From Petrolisthes cinctipes (Eukaryota > Arthropoda > Malacostraca > Decapoda > Porcellanidae), in contig JAWQEG010000516.1 of the NCBI GenBank assembly GCA_033782935.1, positions 744,001 through 808,000 of the forward strand: a stretch of DNA of 64,000 bases. The letters are read 5' to 3'. Positions 1 to 11,112 of this stretch are shown here, piece by piece. Both the position numbers and the translations under genes were made by a program. Position 1 is the stretch's first letter. Each line of letters opens with the position of its first letter. Below the pieces are notes generated by a model. The model did not search any database. It saw nothing but the letters and a program-made list of their open reading frames with translations, and was not told the origin of the DNA.

Positions 1-899
1 GGACCCAAAAATATCAACTTTTTGGGTGTTTTGAGCCTGAATTTGAGATATAAACGGGTACAGAAGATGCAGGCACATATCGACTTTGGGCACCTAAAAT
101 ATCGATTTTGAGTATGTTTTGGGCCTGTATTTTGAAAATACTCTAACACGGAGTATGAATGTACAGATCGCTTCTGGGACACAAAAATATCGATTTTTTG
201 GGTGTTTTGAGCCTGAATTTGAGATATAAACGGGTACAGAAGATGCATGCACATATCGACTTTTTGCACATAAAATATCGATTTTGAGCATGTTTTGGGT
301 CTGTATCATGAAAACTTTCTACCAAGAAGTAGGCATCTACAGATTGCTTCTGAGACTCAAAAATATCGAATTTTCGAGTGTTTTGAACCTGAATTTGGGA
401 TATAGACGGGTACAGAAGATGCATACACATATTGACTTTGGGCAGCTAAAATATCGATTTACAGCATGTTTTAGGCCTGTATTTTAAAAATACTCTAACA
501 CGGAGTATGCATGTACAGATGGCTTTTGGGACCCAAAAATATCGAATATTCGGGTGTTTGAGTCTGAATTTGAGATATGAACGGGTACAGAAGATGCATG
601 CACATATCGACTTTTTGCACTTAACATATCGATTTTGAGCAAGTTTTCGGTCTGTATCATGAAAACATTCTAGGAAGGAGTAGGCATGTACAGATCGCTT
701 CTGGGACCCAAAAATATCGAATTTTCTGGTGTTTTGAACCTGAATTTGGGATATAGACGGGTACAGAAGATGCATACACATATTGACTTTGGGCAGCTAA
801 AATATCGATTTTCAGCATGTTTTAGGCCTGTATTTTAAAAATACTCTAACACGGAGTATGCATGTACAGATGGCTTGTGGGACTCAAAAATATCGAATA
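1..899 (+). repeat. Mosaic lead-in of five monomers
   Basis: About five satellite monomers that do not follow the 4,748-bp register of the next block. Bases ~240-560 best match ~5,340-5,660 (offset about 5,099), including GTATCATG followed by GAAAACTTTC and the GGGCAGC subtype. Bases ~600-890 best match ~4,120-4,400 (offset about 3,517), including the rare TTAACATATCG variant (TTAACAAATCG at 4,138). The block is therefore assembled from pieces found in different positions of the 27-monomer HOR, as unequal exchange would leave it. No gene is visible. Confidence 0.7.
220..234 (+). other. CENP-B-box-like segment (7 of 9 core bases), one example
   Basis: The mammalian CENP-B box core is TTCG-N4-A-N2-CGGG. 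Here the monomer reads TGAG-ATAT-A-AA-CGGG, matching the first T, the fourth G, the A and all of CGGG (7 of 9), with the spacing preserved. The motif lies in half A and recurs in most monomers; the variant TGGG-ATAT-A-AC-CGGG keeps the same seven. It lacks the TTCG core that CENP-B needs, and CENP-B is not established in plants, so this is a resemblance only. Confidence 0.3.
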
Positions 900-3800
900 T
901 TCGGGTGTTTTGAGTCTGAATTTGAGATATAAACGGGTACAGAAGATGCATGCACATATCGACTTTGGGCACCCAAAATATCGATTTTGAGCATGTTTTG
1001 AGCCTGTATTTTTAAAATACTCTAACACGGAATAGACACGTACAGATCGCTTCTGGGACCCAAATAAATCGAATTTTCGGTTGTTCTGAGCCTGATTTTG
1101 AGATATGAACTGGAACAGAAGATGCATGCACATATCGACTTCTGGCACCTAAAATATCGATTTTGAGCATGTTTTGGGCCTGTATTTTGAAAATACTCAA
1201 ACACGGTGTAGACATGTACAGATCGCTTCTGGGACACAAAAATATCGATTTTTTGGGTGTTTTGAGCCTGAATTTGAGATATAAACGGGTACAGAAGATG
1301 CATGCACATATCGACTTTGGCACCCAAAATATCGATTTTTAGTATGTTTTGGGCGTATAATTTGAAAATATTCTAGCACTGAGTAGGCATGTACAGATCG
1401 CTTCTGGGACCCAAAATTATCGAATTTTCGGGTGTTCTGAACCTGAATTTCGGATATAGACGGATACCGAAGATGCATGCACATATCGACTTTTTGCACC
1501 TAAAATATCGATTTTGAGCATGTTTTGGGTCTGTATCTTAAAAACATTCTAGCAAGAAGTAGGCATGTACAGATTGCTTCTGGGACCCAAAAATATCGAC
1601 TTTTCGGGTGTTTTGAGCATGAATTTGAGATATAAACGGGTACAGAAGATGCATGCACATATCGACTTTGGGCACCTAAAATATCGATTTTGAGTATGTT
1701 TTGGGCCTGTATTTTGAAAATACTCTAACACGGAGTATGCATGTACAGATCGCTTCTGGGACACAAAAATATCAATTTTTTGGGTGTTTTGAGCCTGAAT
1801 TTGAGATATAAACGGGTACAGAAGATGCATGCACATATCGACTTTGGGCACCCAAAATATCGATTTTGAGCATGTTTTGGGCCTGTATTTTTAAAATACT
1901 CTAACACTGAGTAGACACGTACAGATCGCTTCTAGGACCCAAATAAATCGAATTTTCGGGTGTTCTGAGCCTGAATTTGAGATATGAACGGGTACAGAAG
2001 ATGCATGCACATATCGACTTTGAGCACCTAAAACATCGATTTTGATCATGTTTTGGGTCTGTATCTTGAAAACATTCTAGCAAGAAGTAGGCATGTACAG
2101 ATTGCTTCTGGGACCCAAAAATATCGAATTTTCGAGTTTTTTTAACCTGAATTTGGGATATAGACGGGTAGAGAAGATGCATACACATATTGACCTTGGG
2201 CAGCTAAAATATCGATTTTCTGCATTTTTTAGGCCTGTATTTTGAAAATACTCTAACACGGAGTAGACACGTACAGATCGCTTTTGGGACCCAAATAAAT
2301 CGAATTTTCGAGTGTTTTGAGCCTGAATTTGAGATATAAACGGGTACAGAAGATGCATGCACATATCGACTTTTCACACCTAAAATATCGATTTATAGCA
2401 TGTTTTAAGCCTGTATTTTAAAAACATTCTAGCACTGATTAGGCATGTGCAGATCGCTTAAGAGACCCAAAAATATCGAATTTTCGGAGTTTTGAGCCTG
2501 AATTTGAGATATAAACGGGTACAGAAGATGCATGCACATATCGACTTTGGGCACCCAAAATATCGATTTTGAGTATGTTTTATGCCTGTATTTTTAAAAT
2601 ACTCTAACACTGAGTAGACACGTATAGATCGTTTCTGAGACCCAAATAAATCGAATTTTTGGGTGTTCTGAGCCTGAATTTGAGATATGAATGGGTACAG
2701 AAGATGCATACACATATCGACTTTGGGCACTTAAAACATCGATTTTGAGCATGTTTTGGGCTTGTATTTTAAAAATACTATAACACGGTATAGACATGTA
2801 CAGATCGCTTCTGGGACACAAAAATATCGATTTTTTGGGTGTTTTGAGCCTGAATTTGAGATATAAACGGGTACAGAAGATGCATCCACATATCGACTTT
2901 GGCACCCAAAATATCGATTTTTAGTATGTTTTGGGCGTATAATTTGAAAATATTCTAGCACTGAGTAGGCATGTACAGATCGCTTCTGGGACCCAAAATT
3001 ATCGAATTTTCGGGTGTTTTGAACCTGAATTTCGGATATAGACGGATACCGAAGATGCATGCACATATCGACTTTTTGCACCTAAAATATCGATTTTGAG
3101 CATGTTTTGGACCTGTATTTTTAAAATACTCTAACACGGAGTAGGCATGTACAGATCGCTTCGGGGACCCAAAAATATCGACTTTTCGGGTGTTTTGAGC
3201 CTGAATTTGAGATATAAACGGGTACAGAAGATGCATGCACATTTCGACTTTTTGCACCTAAAATATCGATTTTGAGCATGTTTTGGGTCTGTATCTTGAA
3301 AACATTCTAGCAAGAAGTAGGCATGTACAGATTGCTTCTGGGACCCAAAAAAATCGACTTTTCGGGTGTTTTGAGCCTGAATTTGAGATATAAACGGGTA
3401 CAGATGATGCATGCACATATCGACTTTGGGCACCTAAAATATCGATTTTAAGTATCTTTTGGGCCTGTATTTTGAAAATACTCTATCACGGAGTATGCAT
3501 GTACAGATCGCTTCTGGGACACAAAAATATCGATTTTTTGGGTGTTTTGAGCCTGAATTTGAGATATAAACGGGTACAGAAGATGCATGCACATATCGAC
3601 TTTGGGCACCCAAAATATCGATTTTGAGCATGTTTTGGGCCTGTATTTTCAAAATACTCTAACACTGAGTAGACACGTACAGATCGATTCTAGGACCCAA
3701 ATAAATCGAATTTTCGGGTGTTCTGAGCCTGAATTTGAGATATGAACGAGTACAGAAGATGCATGCACATATCGACTTTGAGCACCTAAAACATCGATTT

Positions 3801-5647
3801 TGATCATGTTTTGGGTCTGTATCTTGAAAACATTCTAGCAAGAAGTAGGCATGTACAGATTGCTTCTGGGACCCAAAAATATCGAATTTTCGAGTGTTTT
3901 GAACCTGAATTTGGGATATAGACGTGTAGAGAAGATGCATACACATATTGACCTTGGGCAGCTAAAATATCGATTTTCTGCATTTTTTAGGCCTGTATTT
4001 TGAAAATACTCTAACACGGAGTAGACACGTACAGATCGCTTTTGGGACCCAAATAAATCGAATTTTCGGGTGTTTTGAGCCTGAATTTAAGATATGAACG
4101 GGTACAGAAGATGCATGCACATATCGACTTTTTGCAATTAACAAATCGATTTTGAGCATGTTTTGGGTCTGTATCTTGAAAACATTCTAGCAAGGAGTAG
4201 GCATGTACAGATCGCTTCTGGGACCCAAAAATATCGAATTTTCTGGTGTTTTGAACCTGAATTTGGGATATAGACGGGTACAGAAGATGCATACACATAT
4301 TGACTTTGGGCAGCTAAAATATCGATTTTCAGCATGTTTTAGGCCTGTATCTTAAAAATACTCTAACACGGAGTATGCATGTACAGATGGCTTGTGGGAC
4401 CCAAAAATATCGAATATTCGGGTGTTTTGAGTCTGAATTTGAGATATAAACGGGTACAGAAGATGCATGCACATATCGACTTTAGGCACCCAAAATATCG
4501 ATTTTGAGCATGTTTTGAGCCTGTATTTTTAAAATACTCTAACACGGAGTAGACACGTACAGATCGCTTCTGGGAGCCAAATAAATCGAATTTTCGGTTG
4601 TTCTGAGCCTGATTTTGAGATATGAACTGGAACAGAAGATGCATGCACATATCGACTTTTCACACCTAAAATATCATTTTTGAGCATGTTTTAAGCCTGT
4701 ATTTTAAAAACATTCTAGCACTGAGTAGGCATGTGCAGATCGCTTAAGGGACCTAAAAATATCGAATTTATGGAGTTTTGAGCCTGAATTTGAGATATAA
4801 ACGGGTACAGAAGATGCATGCACATATCGACTTTTTGCACATAAAATATCGATTTTGAGCATGTTTTGGGTCTGTATCTTGAAAACATTCTAGCAAGGAG
4901 TAGGCATGTACAGATCGCATCTGGGACCCAAAAATATCGAATTTTCTGGTGTTTTGAACCTGAATTAGGGATATACACGGGTACAGAAGATGCATACACA
5001 TATTGACTTTGGGCACATAAAATATCGATTTTCAGCATGTTTTGGGCCTGTATTTTAAAAACACTCTAACACGGAGTATGCACGTACAGATCGCTTCTGG
5101 GACCCAAGTAAATCGAATTTTCGGGTGTTCTGAGCCTGAATTTGAGATATAAACGGGTACAGAAGATGCATGCACATATTGACTATGGGCACCTAAAACA
5201 TCGATTTTGAGCATGTTTTGGGCCTGTAATTTAAAAATACTATAACACGGTGTAGACATGTACAGATCGCTTCTGGGACACAAAAATATCGATTTTTTGG
5301 ATATTTTGAGCCAGAATTTGAGATATAAACGGGTACAGAAGATGCATGCACATATCGACTTTTTGCACCTAAAATATCGATTTTGAGCATGTTTTGGGTC
5401 TGTATCATGAAAACATTCTAGCAAGAAGTAGGCATGTACAGATTGCTTCTGGGACTCAACAATATCGTATTTTCGAGTGTTTTGAACCTGAATTTGGGAT
5501 ATAGACGGGTACAGAAGATGCATACACATATTGACTTTGGGCAGCTATAATATCGATTTACAGCATGTTTTGGGCCTGTATTTTAAAAATACTCTAACAC
5601 GGAGTATGCATGTACAGATGGCTTTTGGGACCCAAAAATATCGAATA
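900..5647 (+). repeat. 27-monomer HOR, copy 1 (4,748 bp)
   Basis: From about 900 the sequence repeats 4,748 bases later, which is 27 monomers. Private variants recur at this offset: CACGGAATAGACACG at ~1,027 and ~5,775, TTTGAGCATGAATTTG at ~1,612 and ~6,360, the PROBABLE one-off TTTTTTTAACC at ~2,138 and ~6,886, and AGTATCTTTTGGG at ~3,452 and ~8,200. Individual monomers inside the unit differ from one another far more than the two copies of the unit do, which is the defining property of a higher-order repeat. The left boundary is fuzzy because neighbouring monomers are of similar subtypes. Confidence 0.88.
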
Positions 5648-8296
5648 TTCGGGTGTTTTGAGTCTGAATTTGAGATATAAACGGGTACAGAAGATGCATG
5701 CACATATCGACTTTGGGCACCCAAAATATCGATTTTGAGCATGTTTTGAGCCTGTATTTTTAAAATACTCTAACACGGAATAGACACGTACAGATCGCTT
5801 CTGGGACCCAAATAAATCGAATTTTCGGTTGTTCTGAGCCTGATTTTGAGATATGAACTGGAACAGAAGATGCATGCACATATCGACTTCTGGCACCTAA
5901 AATATCGATTTTGAGCATGTTTTGGGCCTGTATTTTGAAAATACTCAAACACGGTGTAGACATGTACAGATCGCTTCTGGGACACAAAAATATCGATTTT
6001 TTGGGTGTTTTGAGCCTGAATTTGAGATATAAACGGGTACAGAAGATGCATGCACATATCGACTTTGGCACCCAAAATATCGATTTTTAGTATGTTTTGG
6101 GCGTATAATTTGAAAATATTCTAGCACTGAGTAGGCATGTACAGATCGCTTCTGGGACACAAAAATATCGAATTTTCGGGTGTTCTGAACCTGAATTTCG
6201 GATATAGACGGATACCGAAGATGCATGCACATATCGACTTTTTGCACCTAAAATATCGATTTTGAGCATGTTTTGGGTCTGTATCTTAAAAACATTCTAG
6301 CAAGAAGTAGGCATGTACAGATTGCTTCTGGGACCCAAAAATATCGACTTTTCGGGTGTTTTGAGCATGAATTTGAGATATAAACGGGTACAGAAGATGC
6401 ATGCACATATCGACTTTGGGCACCTAAAATATCGATTTTGAGTATGTTTTGGGCCTGTATTTTGAAAATACTCTAACACGGAGTATGCATGTACAGATCG
6501 CTTCTGGGATACAAAAATATCAATTTTTTGGGTGTTTTGAGCCTGAATTTGAGATATAAACGGGTACAGAAGATGCATGCACATATCGACTTTGGGCACC
6601 CAAAATATCGATTTTGAGCATGTTTTGGGCCTGTATTTTTAAAATACTCTAACACTGAGTAGACACGTACAGATCGCTTCTAGGACCCAAATAAATCGAA
6701 TTTTCGGGTGTTCTGAGCCTGAATTTGAGATATGAACGGGTACAGAAGATGCATGCACATATCGACTTTGAGCACCTAAAACATCGATTTTGATCATGTT
6801 TTGGGTCTGTATCTTGAAAACATTCTAGCAAGAAGTAGGCATGTACAGATTGCTTCTGGGACCCAAAAATATCGAATTTTCGAGTTTTTTTAACCTGAAT
6901 TTGGGATATAGACGGGTAGAGAAGATGCATACACATATTGACCTTGGGCAGCTAAAATATCGATTTTCTGCATTTTTTAGGCCTGTATTTTGAAAATACT
7001 CTAACACGGAGTAGACACGTACAGATCGCTTTTGGGACCCAAATAAATCGAATTTTCGAGTGTTTTGAGCCTGAATTTGAGATATAAACGGGTACAGAAG
7101 ATGCATGCACATATCGACTTTTCACACCTAAAATATCGATTTATAGCATGTTTTAAGCCTGTATTTTAAAAACATTCTAGCACTGATTAGGCATGTGCAG
7201 ATCGCTTAAGAGACCCAAAAATATCGAATTTTCGGAGTTTTGAGCCTGAATTTGAGATATAAACGGGTACAGAAGATGCATGCACATATCGACTTTGGGC
7301 ACCCAAAATATCGATTTTGAGTATGTTTTATGCCTGTATTTTTAAAATACTCTAACACTGAGTAGACACGTATAGATCGTTTCTGAGACCCAAATAAATC
7401 GAATTTTTGGGTGTTCTGAGCCTGAATTTGAGATATGAATGGGTACAGAAGATGCATACACATATCGACTTTGGGAACTTAAAACATCGATTTTGAGCAT
7501 GTTTTGGGCTTGTATTTTAAAAATACTATAACACGGTATAGACATGTACAGATCGCTTCTGGGACACAAAAATATCGATTTTTTGGGTGTTTTGAGCCTG
7601 AATTTGAGATATAAACGGGTACAGAAGATGCATCCACATATCGACTTTGGCACCCAAAATATCGATTTTTAGTATGTTTTGGGCGTATAATTTGAAAATA
7701 TTCTAGCACTGAGTAGGCATGTACAGATCGCTTCTGGGACCCAAAATTATCGAATTTTCGGGTGTTTTGAACCTGAATTTCGGATATAGACGGATACCGA
7801 AGATGCATGCACATATCGACTTTTTGCACCTAAAATATCGATTTTGAGCATGTTTTCGACCTGTATTTTTAAAATACTCTAACACGGAGTAGGCATGTAC
7901 AGATCGCTTCGGGGACCCAAAAATATCGACTTTTCGGGTGTTTTGAGCCTGAATTTGAGATATAAACGGGTACAGAAGATGCATGCACATTTCGACTTTT
8001 TGCACCTAAAATATCGATTTTGAGCATGTTTTGGGTCTGTATCTTGAAAACATTCTAGCAAGAAGTAGGCATGTACAGATTGCTTCTGGGACCCAAAAAA
8101 ATCGACTTTTCGGGTGTTTTGAGCCTGAATTTGAGATATAAACGGGTACAGATGATGCATGCACATATCGACTTTGGGCACCTAAAATATCGATTTTAAG
8201 TATCTTTTGGGCCTGTATTTTGAAAATACTCTATCACGGAGTATGCATGTACAGATCGCTTCTGGGACACAAAAATATCGATTTTTTGGGTGTTTT

Positions 8297-9704
8297 GAGC
8301 CTGAATTTGAGATATAAACGGGTACAGAAGATGCATGCACATATCGACTTTGGGCACCCAAAATATCGATTTTGAGCATGTTTTGGGCCTGTATTTTCAA
8401 AATACTCTAACACTGAGTAGACACGTACAGATCGATTCTAGGACCCAAATAAATCGAATTTTCGGGTGTTCTGAGCCTGAATTTGAGATATGAACGAGTA
8501 CAGAAGATGCATGCACATATCGACTTTGAGCACCTAAAACATCGATTTTGATCATGTTTTGGGTCTGTATCTTGAAAACATTCTAGCAAGAAGTAGGCAT
8601 GTACAGATTGCTTCTGGGACCCAAAAATATCGAATTTACGATTGTTTTGAACCTGAATTTGGGATATAGACGTGTAGAGAAGATGCATACACATATTGAC
8701 CTTGGGCAGCTAAAATATCGATTTTCTGCATTTTTTAGGCCTGTATTTTGAAAATACTCTAACACGGAGTAGACACGTACAGATCGCTTTTGGGACCCAA
8801 ATAAATCGAATTTTCGGGTGTTCTGAGCCTGAATTTAAGATATGAACGGGTACAGAAGATGCATGCACATATCGACTTTTTGCAATTAACAAATCGATTT
8901 TGAGCATGTTTTGGGTCTGTATCTTGAAAACATTCTAGCAAGGAGTAGGCATGTACAGATCGCTTCTGGGACCCAAAAATATCGAATTTTCTGGTGTTTT
9001 GAACCTGAATTTGGGATATAGACGGGTACAGAAGATGCATACACATATTGACTTTGGGCAGCTAAAATATCGATTTTCAGCATGTTTTAGGCCTGTATCT
9101 TAAAAATACTCTAACACGGAGTATGCATGTACAGATGGCTTGTGGGACCCAAAAATATCGAATATTCGGGTGTTTTGAGTCTGAATTTGAGATATAAACG
9201 GGTACAGAAGATGCATGCACATATCGACTTTAGGCACCCAAAATATCGATTTTGAGCATGTTTTGAGCCTGTATTTTTAAAATACTCTAACACGGAGTAG
9301 ACACGTACAGATCGCTTCTGGGAGCCAAATAAATCGAATTTTCGGTTGTTCTGAGCCTGATTTTGAGATATGAACTGGAACAGAAGATGCATGCACATAT
9401 CGACTTTTCACACCTAAAATATCATTTTTGAGCATGTTTTAAGCCTGTATTTTAAAAACATTCTAGCACTGAGTAGGCATGTGCAGATCGCTTAAGGGAC
9501 CTAAAAATATCGAATTTATGGAGTTTTGAGCCTGAATTTGAGATATAAACGGGTACAGAAGATGCATGCACATATCGACTTTTTGCACATAAAATATCGA
9601 TTTTGAGCATGTTTTGGGTCTGTATCTTGAAAACATTCTAGCAAGGAGTAGGCATGTACAGATCGCATCTGGGACCCAAAAATATCGAATTTTCTGGTGT
9701 TTTG
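8297..9704 (+). repeat. 8-monomer duplicated segment, first copy
   Basis: This segment is repeated directly downstream at 9,705-11,112. Both copies carry variants absent from the equivalent place in HOR copy 1: GAATTTACGATTG at ~8,632 and ~10,040, where copy 1 has GAATTTTCGAGTG near 3,884, and GGGTGTTCTGAGCC at ~8,816 and ~10,224, where copy 1 has GGGTGTTTTGAGCC. The duplication is therefore younger than those mutations. Confidence 0.85.
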
Positions 9705-11112
9705 AGCCTGAATTTGAGATATAAACGGGTACAGAAGATGCATGCACATATCGACTTTGGGCACCCAAAATATCGATTTTGAGCATGTTTTGGGCCTGTA
9801 TTTTCAAAATACTCTAACACTGAGTAGACACGTACAGATCGATTCTAGGACCCAAATAAATCGAATTTTCGGGTGTTCTGAGCCTGAATTTGAGATATGA
9901 ACGAGTACAGAAGATGCATGCACATATCGACTTTGAGCACCTAAAACATCGATTTTGATCATGTTTTGGGTCTGTATCTTGAAAACATTCTAGCAAGAAG
10001 TAGGCATGTACAGATTGCTTCTGGGACCCAAAAATATCGAATTTACGATTGTTTTGAACCTGAATTTTGGGATATAGACGTGTAGAGAAGATGCATACAC
10101 ATATTGACCTTGGGCAGCTAAAATATCGATTTTCTGCATTTTTTAGGCCTGTATTTTGAAAATACTCTAACACGGAGTAGACACGTACAGATCGCTTTTG
10201 GGACCCAAATAAATCGAATTTTCGGGTGTTCTGAGCCTGAATTTAAGATATGAACGGGTACAGAAGATGCATGCACATATCGACTTTTTGCAATTAACAA
10301 ATCGATTTTGAGCATGTTTTGGGTCTGTATCTTGAAAACATTCTAGCAAGGAGTAGGCATGTACAGATCGCTTCTGGGACCCAAAAATATCGAATTTTCT
10401 GGTGTTTTGAACCTGAATTTGGGATATAGACGGGTACAGAAGATGCATACACATATTGACTTTGGGCAGCTAAAATATCGATTTTCAGCATGTTTTAGGC
10501 CTGTATCTTAAAAATACTCTAACACGGAGTATGCATGTACAGATGGCTTGTGGGACCCAAAAATATCGAATATTCGGGTGTTTTGAGTCTGAATTTGAGA
10601 TATAAACGGGTACAGAAGATGCATGCACATATCGACTTTAGGCACCCAAAATATCGATTTTGAGCATGTTTTGAGCCTGTATTTTTAAAATACTCTAACA
10701 CGGAGTAGACACGTACAGATCGCTTCTGGGAGCCAAATAAATCGAATTTTCGGTTGTTCTGAGCCTGATTTTGAGATATGAACTGGAACAGAAGATGCAT
10801 GCACATATCGACTTTTCACACCTAAAATATCATTTTTGAGCATGTTTTAAGCCTGTATTTTAAAAACATTCTAGCACTGAGTAGGCATGTGCAGATCGCT
10901 TAAGGGACCTAAAAATATCGAATTTATGGAGTTTTGAGCCTGAATTTGAGATATAAACGGGTACAGAAGATGCATGCACATATCGACTTTTTGCACATAA
11001 AATATCGATTTTGAGCATGTTTTGGGTCTGTATCTTGAAAACATTCTAGCAAGGAGTAGGCATGTACAGATCGCATCTGGGACCCAAAAATATCGAATTT
11101 TCTGGTGTTTTG
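9705..11112 (+). repeat. 8-monomer duplicated segment, second copy
   Basis: Direct repeat of 8,297-9,704. The entry junction is visible near 9,690-9,706: the text runs as in copy 1 through TTTTCTGGTGTTTTGA and then switches to GCCTGAATTTGAGATATA, the sequence found at ~8,298, instead of the expected ACCTGAATTAGGG. The exchange fell inside the conserved TGTTTTGA box, as expected for misaligned homologous exchange. One extra T near 10,063 separates the copies (offset 1,407 before it, 1,408 after). Confidence 0.85.

Noticed and set aside
221..230. TATA-box-like GATATAAAC in nearly every monomer
   Set aside because: Part of an AT-rich repeat present hundreds of times; no associated initiator, gene or transcript evidence. 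It does not support a promoter call.
284..487. Short plus-strand open frames (60-76 codons) such as this one and those near 19,977 and 46,180
   Set aside because: Also phases of the satellite; the same residues reappear wherever the same monomer subtypes adjoin. No ribosome-binding or promoter context and no family resemblance.
9690..9720. Possible transposon insertion boundary at the register change
   Set aside because: Both sides are satellite in correct phase, with no target-site duplication, terminal inverted repeat or foreign sequence. It is a junction of unequal exchange.
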